Assembly (NCBI GenBank): GCA_025144025.1
Contig: JALXWS010000001.1
Span: forward strand, 62,001 to 126,000
Direction of reading: 5' to 3'
Length of the DNA: 64,000 bases
Origin: Corynebacterium sp. p3-SID1241
GTDB lineage: Bacteria; Actinomycetota; Actinomycetes; Mycobacteriales; Mycobacteriaceae
Positions 26,381-34,539 of this stretch are shown piece by piece. Position 1 is the stretch's first letter. Each line of letters opens with the position of its first letter. The translations under genes were made by a program, and so were the position numbers. The notes below the pieces were generated by a model. The model saw only the letters and a program-made list of their open reading frames with translations. It did not search any database and was not told the origin of the DNA.

Positions 26381-26893
26381 CTTATGCCCACACCGCGCAG
26401 GAATGGGGCGGATGGGGCGGTGTCGCGGAGGGGCAGCGGTAGCGCGGCAGGTACAAGCGAGACTAGGCCCCGTCATGGCGCTCTCTTACGTTCCTTAGGC
26501 GGACAGAAAACCACAAGGTTCCTTATAGGGTTTGCCAAGAATCGCACCGGTTTTGCCAGCAACGAACTTAAAACAAGGGCCACATACCTTAAAACAATCT
26601 CATTTCCCTGGGAACCTGAGATATTGGTTGAAATCTACCCCCGTGGGGGCGGGGAACTGAGCGGCATCGCTGAGGGAATTTAGGGGTTTCCTAGCTCAAA
26701 TCGAGAAATAACTAAGAGGAAATTAGTTTTACGCGACATCAACTTCATGAATCCTAATATTTGCTGGTCAGCTGGATTTTACCCGGTCGGAACTGATTAA
26801 CTTTTAAGTGAAAGGGGACGGAAGTTAGCCGTTAACACTCCAAGATCCCCGCCCTATAGATTCCTGCTAGGTTCCAGTAGAAAGGCACCGCTC
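26381..26893 (+). other. 513-base non-coding leader with direct repeats and hairpins
   Basis: No supportable gene. CTTAAAACAA occurs twice (26567-26576, 26588-26597) exactly 21 bases apart, two helical turns, as expected for a pair of protein sites. Further on lie several potential hairpins: TCTCA/TGAGA around CCC-TGGG, CCCCC-gt-GGGGG, AGCG-gcat-CGCT and AACTAA/TTAGTT. A TATAGATTCC-like -10 region and AGAAAGGC binding site lead into the CAP gene. I considered a c-di-AMP (ydaO-type) riboswitch, but the conserved terminal core is missing. Confidence 0.4.
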
Positions 26894-27457
26894 ATATTTA
26901 CCTCCAAAGTTCACTTCTCCGCCAAGAAGTTCGTCGCTCCTGCACTTGCAGCAGCCGTCGCCCTCAGCGTTGGCGCAGCTCCAGCAGAGGCCTCCAGCTC
27001 CTTGAGTAGATTCGGTGGTGTAAAGCTTCCGATACCGTCCGCCAGCCAGCCCGTCGCCCCAGCTGCCGCTGCGAAGCCAGTTGCCCCAGCTTCCAACCGG
27101 GCCCAGAGCATCATCAACCACACCAACGCCTACCGCCAGGCACACGGCCTGCGCCCGGTTCGCGCCAACGGTGCACTCAATGCGCTGGCCCAGGATTGGG
27201 CCAACCAGCTGGTTCGCGCCGATAAGCTCAGCCACCGCCCGCAGCACTGGAACTACTACCCTTCCAACATCCCGGCCGGCGGCGAGAACGTACTGCAGGC
27301 GTGGAGCGACTACTCCGATGCCCTCCTGGTCAAGCTTTGGTACGAATCCCCGGGTCACCGCAAGATCATGCTCGACCCACGCGCCAAGACCATCGGCGTT
27401 AGCGTTGCCATCAACCCTGAAGGCAAGCTCTACGCTGTCCAGAACTACGGCCGCTAA
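26894..27457 (+). CDS. Secreted CAP/SCP-domain protein, apparently with an ATA start
   Basis: The mature part (about residues 60-187) is a CAP domain: HTNAYRQAHGLRPVRANG, WANQLVRADKLSHRP, AGGENVLQAW, LVKLWYESPGHRKIML and a final YAVQNYGR. Upstream in the same open frame is a clear signal peptide (KKFVAPALAAAVALSVGAAPAEA). No ATG, GTG or TTG starts that signal peptide; the only well-placed codon after AAAGG (26882-26885) is ATA 26894-26896. I therefore place the start there, either as a rare AUA start or as a mutated ATG. The TTG at 27002 would give a protein without a signal sequence. Bacterial CAP proteins are mostly wall-associated with unknown activity. Two hairpins follow. Confidence 0.7.
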   Translation: MFTSKVHFSAKKFVAPALAAAVALSVGAAPAEASSSLSRFGGVKLPIPSASQPVAPAAAAKPVAPASNRAQSIINHTNAYRQAHGLRPVRANGALNALAQDWANQLVRADKLSHRPQHWNYYPSNIPAGGENVLQAWSDYSDALLVKLWYESPGHRKIMLDPRAKTIGVSVAINPEGKLYAVQNYGR

Positions 27458-27473
27458 AGATTTCACAAGCTAG

Positions 27474-27493
27474 GGCCTTCGGGCCCTAGGGCC
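27474..27493. repeat. 8-bp hairpin with TTCG tetraloop
   Basis: CTAGGGCC-TTCG-GGCCCTAG directly after the CAP gene; further GGGCCCTAG units follow. Stable 3' hairpin without T-run. Confidence 0.6.
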
Positions 27494-27510
27494 CTAGCGG
27501 GCCACGCCGC

Positions 27511-27553
27511 CCCCTCCCGGACCCCTTACCCGGGACGGGGCGGTTTTCTCATG
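27511..27553 (+). terminator. Rho-independent terminator of the CAP gene
   Basis: CCGCCCC-ctc-CCGG with CCGG-gac-GGGGCGG, followed by TTTTCTC. Confidence 0.85.
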
Positions 27554-27640
27554 CCTAGGTGGGGGTGTACACGCGGGTAAATAAAACGTAATCGCCTTCA
27601 CAAATGGCAGTGGCGAGGGTTACACTTAAGGGCATTCGAA

Positions 27641-27651
27641 TTGTTCAACAA
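27641..27651. promoter_or_regulatory. Palindromic operator TTGTTCAACAA before pxpA
   Basis: TTGTTCAACAA, extended to ATTGTTCAACAAT (27640-27652), lies 19 bases before the pxpA start. The identical 11-mer occurs at 34540 before the Nramp gene, which belongs to the same functional cluster. It fits a GntR-family half-site pattern (TTGT...ACAA), and a GntR regulator is encoded in the cluster at 31.8 kb. Confidence 0.65.
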
Positions 27652-27670
27652 TCTTAAAGGACGGTGTTGA

Positions 27671-28432
27671 ATGTCCTCGCTCCATATTGATTTGAACGCG
27701 GACTTGGGAGAAACGACCGCGGGCAATCCGGTCGCGGATGACGCAGCGATGCTGGAAATGGTGTCCTCGGCAAACGTGGCTACCGGCTTCCACGCAGGCG
27801 ATCCCCACTCGATTGCCGGCACGCTCAAAGCGGCCGCGGAGGCAGGCGTTACCGTAGGTGCACACGTGGGTTATAACGACGCCGCAGGATTCGGCCGCCG
27901 CTTTATCGATTACAACCCGGACGAACTCGCAGACGAGGTGACTTACCAAATTGGCGCGCTCGACGCTTTGGCCCGCGCCAATGGCACCAAGGTTTCCTAT
28001 GTGAAGCCGCACGGTGCGATGTACAACACAATTGTGAAGGACAAGGCACAGGCAGAGGGCGTCATCAAGGGCATTAAGGCCTTTGGTGACTTGCCGGTAA
28101 TGTTGCTACCTGGGGGCGTTGCGGTGGACGTCGCTAAGCACAGCGGGCTTAACGTCATCCGTGAGGCCTTTGCGGACCGCAATTACAACCCCGATGGCAC
28201 GCTGGTCTCACGCAAGGAGGCCAATGCGGTTCTGGGCAGCGCTGATGAGGTGGTGCAGCGAGTACTGGAGGTAGCACAGACCGGTTCGATTACGGCCGTA
28301 GATGGAACGAAGTTAGAGGTAGATGCGCAATCCGTATGCACCCACGGTGATTCGCCCGGCGCGGTGAAACTGCTGCGCGGCGTGGTGGAGCGCCTGCGGG
28401 AAGAAGGCATCGAGATTCGGAGCTTTATCTAA
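27671..28432 (+). CDS. pxpA: 5-oxoprolinase subunit A (LamB/YcsF family)
   Basis: A 253-residue cytosolic protein beginning with the family signature IDLNADLGE (residues 5-13). Other conserved parts are SANVATGFHAGDPHSIAGTL, GAHVGYNDAAGFGRR, YVKPHGAMYN (about 115) and REAFADRNYNPDGTLVSR, with VCTHGDSPGAV near the end. PxpA, with PxpB and PxpC, hydrolyses 5-oxoproline (pyroglutamate) to glutamate using ATP. AAAGGACGG lies seven bases before the ATG. It is the first gene of the operon and its stop overlaps the next start by one base (TAATG), so translation is coupled. Confidence 0.92.
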   Translation: MSSLHIDLNADLGETTAGNPVADDAAMLEMVSSANVATGFHAGDPHSIAGTLKAAAEAGVTVGAHVGYNDAAGFGRRFIDYNPDELADEVTYQIGALDALARANGTKVSYVKPHGAMYNTIVKDKAQAEGVIKGIKAFGDLPVMLLPGGVAVDVAKHSGLNVIREAFADRNYNPDGTLVSRKEANAVLGSADEVVQRVLEVAQTGSITAVDGTKLEVDAQSVCTHGDSPGAVKLLRGVVERLREEGIEIRSFI

Positions 28433-30006
28433 TGCACATCAACTTTGTGGGCACGCGCGCGTTGCTGATTGACTTGGATGGATTAAACCAAGTCATGGAC
28501 TGGCACGCAGCGCTTTCTGCCAAGCCATTGAAGAATCAGGTGGACTGCATCGCGGCCGCCACCACCTTGCTGCTGACCTTTGAAGCGCCCGATTCGGCGC
28601 GCGATGCGGCAGAATTTTTGCACGACTTCTCCCCTGCTACCGCGACGGCTGCGGAGGCGCGCACGGTAGAAATCGATGTGCTCTATGACGGCGAGGATGT
28701 GGACGAGGCCGCAGACCTGCTGGGGCTTTCGCGCGAAGCGCTCATTAACTGGCATACCTCCACCGAGTGGACAGCAGCGTTCGGTGGCTTTGCCCCAGGC
28801 TTTACCTACTGTGCGCCGTCGGACCCCTCCCAGGCCCGCGCGGTGCCGCGCCGCTCCAATCCCCGTACCGCGGTGCCGGCCGGTGCTGTGGGTATCGCGG
28901 GTGAGTTTTCTGCGGTGTACCCGCGCGTTTCCCCGGGCGGCTGGCAGTTGCTGGGCACCACCAATACGCCGATGTGGGATTCCAATGCCAACCCGCCGGC
29001 GCTGGTACAGCCGGGCGACCGCGTGCGCTATCGCAGCGTGGATAAGCTGCCGGAGCTAGTCGATCACTCTGCCCGCTCGAAACGCGCCCCTGCCCGCTTG
29101 CCGCGCATGGAGGTTATCGATGCCGGCCTACTCACCCTCTACCAGGACTTGGGCCGCCCCGGTGTGGGCGATCTCGGCGTGACCCCCTCCGGTGCTGCCG
29201 ACCGCGCCGCCGCCGCGACCGCCAATGTGGCCGTGGGCAATCCACGCGAGGCAACAGTGCTGGAGAATATCGGCGGCATTAAGCTCCACGCGCTCACCGA
29301 TACCGTCATTTGCGTTACCGGCGCGACCGCGCGTGTGCGCCTAGGCGAGATGCCGGTCCACCTTGCTCGCCCCGTGCTGGTCACGGCTGGGCAAACCGTC
29401 ACGGTGGATCCTGCAACGGTAGGCATGCGCAATTACGTGGCCATCCGCGGCGGCATTATCGCTGAATCCGAGCTTGGCTCCGCGGCCACCGACGTCCTTT
29501 CTGGCCTTGGCCCGGACCCGGTCACCACCGGCGATGTCATCGGCGTGCTGCCGCGCTCTACCGGCATGACCGACGCCCAGCTGACTAACCCACTGCGCGT
29601 ACGTGAAAGCTCCGACGGCAAAACCCGCGCCACCTTGCGCTGCGTGCTCGGACCGCGCGATGACTGGTTTGGCGATAATGTCTCCGCCTTCCTGGATACC
29701 GAATGGACCGTCACTTCGGATTCCAACCGCGTGGGCCTGCGCCTCGATGGCGAAGAGACGATTGAACGCGTCAAGGACGGTGAGCTTCCCTCCGAGGGCA
29801 TGGTCGCCGGCTCCATCCAAATCCCACCTAATGGCAAGCCCGTGGTCTTCCTGCGCGATCATGCCGTGACCGGCGGCTACCCGGTCATCGCCACCGTCTT
29901 GGAAGAAGATATTGATATTGCCGCGCAGCTGCCACCCGGCGCGCGCGTGAACTTTGAACTCGTAGCACCCCAAGCCTTGAACACTGGAGAACAGAATGCA
30001 GATTAA
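28432..30006 (+). CDS. 5-oxoprolinase subunits B and C fused (KipI-KipA)
   Basis: A 524-residue fusion of two proteins that are separate in E. coli and B. subtilis. Residues 1-210 are PxpB/KipI: FGGFAPGFTYC, PRRSNPRTAVPAGAVGIAG and SPGGWQLLGTT are its conserved loops. Residues about 225-515 are PxpC/KipA: LYQDLGRPGVGDLGVTPSG, AIRGGI, VLGPRDDWF and SNRVGLRLDG, ending in AVTGGYPVIATV. It is the ATP-binding, catalytic partner of PxpA. Fused versions are known in several bacteria. The C-terminus overlaps the start of the biotin carboxylase gene by 11 bases. Confidence 0.9.
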   Translation: MHINFVGTRALLIDLDGLNQVMDWHAALSAKPLKNQVDCIAAATTLLLTFEAPDSARDAAEFLHDFSPATATAAEARTVEIDVLYDGEDVDEAADLLGLSREALINWHTSTEWTAAFGGFAPGFTYCAPSDPSQARAVPRRSNPRTAVPAGAVGIAGEFSAVYPRVSPGGWQLLGTTNTPMWDSNANPPALVQPGDRVRYRSVDKLPELVDHSARSKRAPARLPRMEVIDAGLLTLYQDLGRPGVGDLGVTPSGAADRAAAATANVAVGNPREATVLENIGGIKLHALTDTVICVTGATARVRLGEMPVHLARPVLVTAGQTVTVDPATVGMRNYVAIRGGIIAESELGSAATDVLSGLGPDPVTTGDVIGVLPRSTGMTDAQLTNPLRVRESSDGKTRATLRCVLGPRDDWFGDNVSAFLDTEWTVTSDSNRVGLRLDGEETIERVKDGELPSEGMVAGSIQIPPNGKPVVFLRDHAVTGGYPVIATVLEEDIDIAAQLPPGARVNFELVAPQALNTGEQNAD

Positions 30007-31777
30007 AACCGTCCTCATTGCTAACCGCGGCGAGATTGCCGTACGTATCGCCCGCGTCGCCCGCGACTTGGGCATTAAGTCCATCGCCATTTACTCCGAA
30101 GCAGACGCTGGTGCCCTGCATACCCAAGTAGCGGATGAAGCTTATGCGCTGCCGGGCAATACCGCGGCCGATACCTACATGAACGTGCCCGCGCTGCTTG
30201 ATATCGCGGTGCGTGCCGGTGCCGATGCCATCCACCCGGGCTACGGCTTCTTGTCCGAAAACGCCGACTTTGCCCGCACGGTTACCGAGGCCGGCATGAT
30301 CTGGATTGGCCCTTCCCCGGAGTCCATCGAGTTGCTCGGTGACAAGATCGCTGCGCGCCGCGTGGCCGAGGAGGTCGGCGCGCCGCTGGCACCGGGTACC
30401 TCCGATCCCATCGATGACTGGCAAGAGGCCCGCGCCTTCGCCGAAGAGCACGGTCTGCCCATTGCCATCAAGGCCGCTTATGGCGGTGGCGGACGCGGCC
30501 TGAAGGTCGTGGACAATATGGAAGAGATTGAGGGTGCATTCAATTCTGCCGGCCGCGAGGCCATGGAGGCTTTCGGCCGCGCCGAGTGCTATGTGGAGAA
30601 GTTTCTCACCCACCCGCGCCATGTCGAGGCCCAAGTATTGGCCGATACGCATGGCAATGTGCGCGTGCTCGGCACCCGCGATTGCTCCACCCAGCGCCGC
30701 TTCCAAAAGCTCATTGAGGAGGCTCCGGCGCCCGCGCTTTCCGACGCCCAACGCAACGGCATCATCGAAGGTGCCCGCTCCATTTGTTCCAAGGTGGGCT
30801 ACACCGGCGCCGGCACCGTGGAATACATCGTCTCCGAAGACGGCACCATTTCCTTCCTCGAGGTCAATACCCGCGTCCAGGTCGAGCACCCAGTTACCGA
30901 GGTAGTCACCGGCACCGATATCATCGCCGAGCAATTCCGCATCGCGGCCGGCGAGCCGCTGTCCTTCGATGCGGATCCGGAGTCCCACGGCCACGCTTTT
31001 GAATTCCGTATTAACGCCGAGGACATTCTCAATGGCTTCGCCCCGTGCCCCGGCACCATCGTCTCCTTCGAGCCGCCCACGGGCCCGGGCATCCGCGTCG
31101 ATTCCGCGGTGCGCTCCGGCTCGATCATTCCGCCGTACTATGACTCCCTGATTGCCAAGCTCGTGGTGTGGGGCCCAACCCGCGAGATCGCTCTGGCTCG
31201 CGCCCGCTTTGCTCTGCGTGAATTCACCGTTACTGGCGTGCGCACCGTACTGCCGTTCCACCGCGACATGATGGATGAGCCTGCACTCATCGGCACTGCC
31301 GCACCGGCCGAGGACACCGCTGCCGCTGGCGCCTCCGAAATCGGCGTGTTTACGGACTGGGTTGATCACAACTACCGTCCGTCCGCTACTAACCAGGTAG
31401 AAAAGGTAGAAGCCATCTATACCCAGCGCCGCACTGTGGCCGTGGAAATCGACGGCAAGCTGGTCAACGTCGGCGTCCCCGTCGACTTCCTCGCCGCACC
31501 GGGCGCCGGCGCAGCCGGTGGCTCCGCGTCCACCGCACCATCTTCGGCCGGCGCACAGTCTACCGATGACAACGCGGTCACCTCCCCGTTCGAGGCCAAC
31601 CTCGTGGCCTGGAACGTCGCGGACGGCGATACCGTCGCCGAGGGCGATGCCATCGCCACCGTCGAGGCCATGAAGATGGAATCAGCCATCAAGGCTCCGC
31701 GCGGCGGCACCATCAAGCTCCTGGCCGCAGAAGGTGACCGTCTGGATTCCTCCAAGGTCATCGCGACCATCGATTAG
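29996..31777 (+). CDS. Biotin carboxylase-BCCP fusion (acyl-CoA carboxylase alpha-type), pxp-linked paralogue
   Basis: A 593-residue protein. The biotin carboxylase part (1-450) shows VLIANRGEIAVRIARVAR, IHPGYGFLSENADFA, the ATP-grasp loop AAYGGGGRGLKVV, KLIEEAPAPAL and FLEVNTRVQVEHPVTE. A linker rich in Ala/Ser/Gly follows, then a biotinyl domain with the acceptor lysine in VEAMKMESAI (about residue 562). It differs from the housekeeping AccBC of corynebacteria as I recall that sequence, and sits in the 5-oxoproline operon, where AccB/AccC homologues are often found in other phyla. No carboxyltransferase is adjacent; accD at 61.5 kb could serve. What it carboxylates is not clear. Confidence 0.85.
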   Translation: MQIKTVLIANRGEIAVRIARVARDLGIKSIAIYSEADAGALHTQVADEAYALPGNTAADTYMNVPALLDIAVRAGADAIHPGYGFLSENADFARTVTEAGMIWIGPSPESIELLGDKIAARRVAEEVGAPLAPGTSDPIDDWQEARAFAEEHGLPIAIKAAYGGGGRGLKVVDNMEEIEGAFNSAGREAMEAFGRAECYVEKFLTHPRHVEAQVLADTHGNVRVLGTRDCSTQRRFQKLIEEAPAPALSDAQRNGIIEGARSICSKVGYTGAGTVEYIVSEDGTISFLEVNTRVQVEHPVTEVVTGTDIIAEQFRIAAGEPLSFDADPESHGHAFEFRINAEDILNGFAPCPGTIVSFEPPTGPGIRVDSAVRSGSIIPPYYDSLIAKLVVWGPTREIALARARFALREFTVTGVRTVLPFHRDMMDEPALIGTAAPAEDTAAAGASEIGVFTDWVDHNYRPSATNQVEKVEAIYTQRRTVAVEIDGKLVNVGVPVDFLAAPGAGAAGGSASTAPSSAGAQSTDDNAVTSPFEANLVAWNVADGDTVAEGDAIATVEAMKMESAIKAPRGGTIKLLAAEGDRLDSSKVIATID

Positions 31778-31792
31778 CGTTCGTGCCCGTCG

Positions 31793-31830
31793 TTATGCAC
31801 CTCATTTCAATGTGAGGTGCATAACTTTTT
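31793..31830 (+). terminator. Rho-independent terminator of the pxp operon
   Basis: TTATGCACCTCA (31793-31804) and TGAGGTGCATAA (31813-31824), perfect 12-bp stem, followed by CTTTTT. The T-run merges into the -10 region of the regulator gene, so the hairpin could also be a regulator site. Confidence 0.85.
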
Positions 31831-31839
31831 AGTACAGTT

Positions 31840-32466
31840 GTGAGCATGCTTTCCCAGTCTGTCGCCTCCGAGTTGCGCGAGGCCATCTCCGCCGGCGAGT
31901 TTCAGCCCGGCGAGCGCCTCAGCGAGGTCAAGGCAGCCGAACGCTTCAACTGCTCGCGCAATACCCTGCGTGAGTCCTTCACGAGGCTCGCCGCGGAGCG
32001 CATTGTCGAACGCATCCCCAACCGGGGCGTTTTCCTCGCCACACCCGATGCAGACTATATCCGTGATCTCTTCGCCGCCCGCGCGGCCATCGAACCGGCG
32101 GCGGTGCGTTGGGGCGCTTTTGCCGACGCCCCCTCACTCGTCACCCTCACTTCCTCTGCCTTCGACTACGCGGCGCGCGGCGAGCACCAAGAAGTCTCCG
32201 CCATCAATCAGCGCTTCCACCGCACGCTGGTGGCCGCGCTAGGCTCCCCCACCCTGAATGAGCAGATGGATAATCTGCTCGCCCGCATGCGGCTCACCTT
32301 CTTACTAGCAATCCCGCGGTACCCGCAGCTTCATGCGGACCACATTCAAGGCAATATCACCTTGGCCACGCTTATCGCAGATGGAAAACGCCTCGAGGCC
32401 GCCACGCTTTCGCATGACAGCCTCATGAATACCTGCGAGAAGATCCTCGCCGTGCTGGACGATTAA
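31840..32466 (+). CDS. GntR-family (FCD subfamily) transcription regulator of the 5-oxoproline cluster
   Basis: A 208-residue regulator. The winged helix (about 5-72) has LREAISAGEFQPGERLSEVK, FNCSRNTLRESFTRLAAE and IVERIPNRGVFLA, the usual GntR pattern. The FCD ligand-binding domain follows (about 80-205), with conserved Arg and Glu in DLFAARAAIEP and metal-ligand-type histidines in NQRFHRTL and LHADHIQG. The start is GTG 31840 or ATG 31846; neither has a good binding site. It stands between the pxp operon and the convergent DUF1445-Nramp pair, and probably binds the TTGTTCAACAA palindromes before both, with 5-oxoproline or a related acid as a possible effector. Confidence 0.82.
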   Translation: MSMLSQSVASELREAISAGEFQPGERLSEVKAAERFNCSRNTLRESFTRLAAERIVERIPNRGVFLATPDADYIRDLFAARAAIEPAAVRWGAFADAPSLVTLTSSAFDYAARGEHQEVSAINQRFHRTLVAALGSPTLNEQMDNLLARMRLTFLLAIPRYPQLHADHIQGNITLATLIADGKRLEAATLSHDSLMNTCEKILAVLDD

Positions 32467-33233
32467 GGAATGAGAAAATCTTGATCGCGGGCGTTGGTCA
32501 CGAGCATCTGGCCCGGTGCGTGCGTAATAGCTAAGCGCGGCTTAGATTCCATCACGATGGCCTGCGGGGTCACTCCGCAGGCCCAAAAGACCGGAAGGCA
32601 GCCCTCCGGCACTTCGCCCGGATCACCAAAGTCCGGGCGGTTCAAGTCCTCAATGCCAATGGCCGCCGGGCCACCCACGTGGACCGGGGCGCCGTGAACT
32701 GATGGGTAACGGGAGGTAATCCGCACCGCATCGGAGACTTGCGCGGCCGGAATCGGGCGCATGGAGACCACCATGGGCCCGGAAAAGACACCGGCCGGGG
32801 TGGTGGGAATCGTGGTTTTAAACATCGGCGCGTTGCACTGCTGGGCAATGTGTGCGACCTCAATGCCGTTATCCTGCAGCGCAGTCTCAAAGGTAAAAGA
32901 GCAACCGATGAGGAAGCTGACCATGTCTGGGGTGTAGTACGAGGTGGCGTCGGCAAGCGTGGCTGTATGCTCGCCGTTTTCAAAGACACGGTAGGCCGGA
33001 ATATCGGTGCGGATGTCCCCACCCGGCAGCAGCTCGGAGGTGTACTGACCAGCTTCCAGTACGCCCACAATCGGGCATGGCTTGGGATTGCGCTGGGCAA
33101 AGAGCAAGAAATCAAAGGCGTATTCCTGCGGCACGGCCAGCAGGTTAGCCTGCATGAAACCGCGGGCATGCCCGGCGGTGGTGGCCATGTCATGGCTGCG
33201 CGCATACTCACGCACTTGCTCTGGAGTCTGCAT
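32463..33233 (-). CDS. DUF1445 (YcsI-like, putative hydro-lyase/D-glutamate cyclase family) protein
   Basis: A 256-residue cytosolic protein of the YcsI family. It has TAGHARGFMQANLLAVPQEYA near the N-terminus, FLLFAQRNPKPCPIVGVLE, DIPAYRVFENG, FLIGCSFTFETAL, and the C-terminal CLPVFWACGVTPQ and ITHAPGQMLVT blocks. A mammalian relative is reported to be D-glutamate cyclase, which makes 5-oxo-D-proline, fitting the 5-oxoproline context. The true start is ATG 33233: it overlaps the Nramp stop by one base (TAATG), so the two are translationally coupled. Its stop codon overlaps the GntR stop from the other strand. Confidence 0.85.
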   Translation of the reverse strand: MQTPEQVREYARSHDMATTAGHARGFMQANLLAVPQEYAFDFLLFAQRNPKPCPIVGVLEAGQYTSELLPGGDIRTDIPAYRVFENGEHTATLADATSYYTPDMVSFLIGCSFTFETALQDNGIEVAHIAQQCNAPMFKTTIPTTPAGVFSGPMVVSMRPIPAAQVSDAVRITSRYPSVHGAPVHVGGPAAIGIEDLNRPDFGDPGEVPEGCLPVFWACGVTPQAIVMESKPRLAITHAPGQMLVTNARDQDFLIP

Positions 33234-34468
33234 TATGCCCACAGCTCGGTGATGCCGGAGAAAGCCTTGAATCCGATGAAGATGGTGAGTACCCACGCCA
33301 AGGCGCCGATAACCAGCAACCACTTGGGATACTTATAGCCCTGTAGGAGGTCGCGGCGGCGCAAGGCCACCCACATCACGAGGGCGAAACCGATGGGCAG
33401 GATAAGGCCATTGATGGCGCCGGCGAAGATGAGCAACTTCTGTGGCGCGGAGTTGATGACTACGAAGACTACCGTACACACCGCAATGAAGATAATGGTG
33501 AGGATATTGCGGGTGCGCGTCGAGGTGTCCTGGGAGGTCACGAAGGATACCGAAGTATAGGCGGCGCCGATAACCGAGGACAAACCGGCCGCAAAGAGGA
33601 CCACGCCGAAGGCACGCAGGCCAAACTCGCCGGCGGCATGGTAGAACGCATCGGCCGCGGTGTTGTCGTCTGAAAGCGCCACGCCGGTGGCGACCACACC
33701 GAGAACGGCCAAGAAAAGGAGCATACGCATGATGCCGGTGACCACGATGCCGCTTACCGAGGTATAGGTAATGTTCTTGACGTTTTCCACGCCGGTGTGG
33801 CCGGAATCGATGAGGCGGTGCGCGCCGGCAAAGGTGATATAACCACCCACGGTGCCACCAATGATGGTGGTAATGACGAAGAAGTCGATCTCGCCCGGCG
33901 CGACGGTATTCTTTAGCGCCTCGCCCACCGGTGGCTGGCTGACCACCGCAACGTAGAGCATAAGCAAGATCATGACCGCACCCAGGACCGCGACGAGGCG
34001 GTCGAGGGCCATACCCGCCTTTTTGGAGAGGAAGATGAGGATCGCGATGGACGCGGCAATGACGCCGCCGATGCGCGAATCGATGCCCAGCATCGCGTTA
34101 ATACCCAGGCCAGAACCGGCGATATTGCCGATATTAAAGACCGCGCCACCGATAAACACGAATACGGCAAGCACCCAGCCCAGGCCAGGGAGCACGGTAT
34201 TGCCCAAAGTATTGGCGCGCATGCCGGTCACGCAGAGAACTCGCCACACATTGAGCTGGATAGCGATGTCAACGAGGATGGACAGCATAATCGCAAACGC
34301 GAAGGATGCGCCCATCTGCACGGTAAAGACCGAGGTCTGGGTCAAAAATCCCGGACCGATGGCGGAGGTGGCCATGAGGAACATGGCACCAGCCATGGCG
34401 CCGAGGCCTTTGGGCGGGGTCTTGTCCCCCGCCTGCGCCGGAGTGGCGTGTGATGTCTCAGCACTCAC
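33233..34468 (-). CDS. Nramp-family transporter (YcsG-like)
   Basis: A 411-residue membrane protein with 11 helices. ATSAIGPGFLTQTSVFTVQMG in helix 1 stands where Nramp metal transporters have DPGN, and the usual metal-binding DPGN and MPH motifs are not evident. Together with its neighbours this suggests it carries an organic substrate or a different ion rather than Mn2+. In B. subtilis ycsG lies in the same kind of cluster with ycsF, ycsI, kipI and kipA. It may import 5-oxoproline or a precursor; this is inference. GTG 34468 has AAAGGTG upstream and the TTGTTCAACAA operator 72 bases away. Confidence 0.8.
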   Translation of the reverse strand: MSAETSHATPAQAGDKTPPKGLGAMAGAMFLMATSAIGPGFLTQTSVFTVQMGASFAFAIMLSILVDIAIQLNVWRVLCVTGMRANTLGNTVLPGLGWVLAVFVFIGGAVFNIGNIAGSGLGINAMLGIDSRIGGVIAASIAILIFLSKKAGMALDRLVAVLGAVMILLMLYVAVVSQPPVGEALKNTVAPGEIDFFVITTIIGGTVGGYITFAGAHRLIDSGHTGVENVKNITYTSVSGIVVTGIMRMLLFLAVLGVVATGVALSDDNTAADAFYHAAGEFGLRAFGVVLFAAGLSSVIGAAYTSVSFVTSQDTSTRTRNILTIIFIAVCTVVFVVINSAPQKLLIFAGAINGLILPIGFALVMWVALRRRDLLQGYKYPKWLLVIGALAWVLTIFIGFKAFSGITELWA

Positions 34469-34539
34469 TAGATTTCACCTTTCGTGATGCAGGTCGCATT
34501 AGTTTGTGATGCGCATCATCTTAAAGGTTGCTATGCCTT

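Noticed and set aside
26384..26683. 99-residue open frame after fruA
   Set aside because: No homology, no ribosome binding site, Arg/Gly-rich; it overlaps repeats and hairpins of a non-coding leader.
26560..26720. c-di-AMP (ydaO) riboswitch before the CAP gene
   Set aside because: GGGGAAC and GAGGGAA fragments look similar, but the conserved terminal core (CAGCTAAC region) and the closing stem are not found.
27474..27500. GGGCCCTAG repeats as an attachment site
   Set aside because: Better explained as the 3' hairpin of the CAP gene; no integrase or tRNA nearby.
29885..31369. 494-residue open frame on the minus strand
   Set aside because: Antisense to the biotin carboxylase gene, which has all expected motifs; composition is Gly/His-rich without known motifs.
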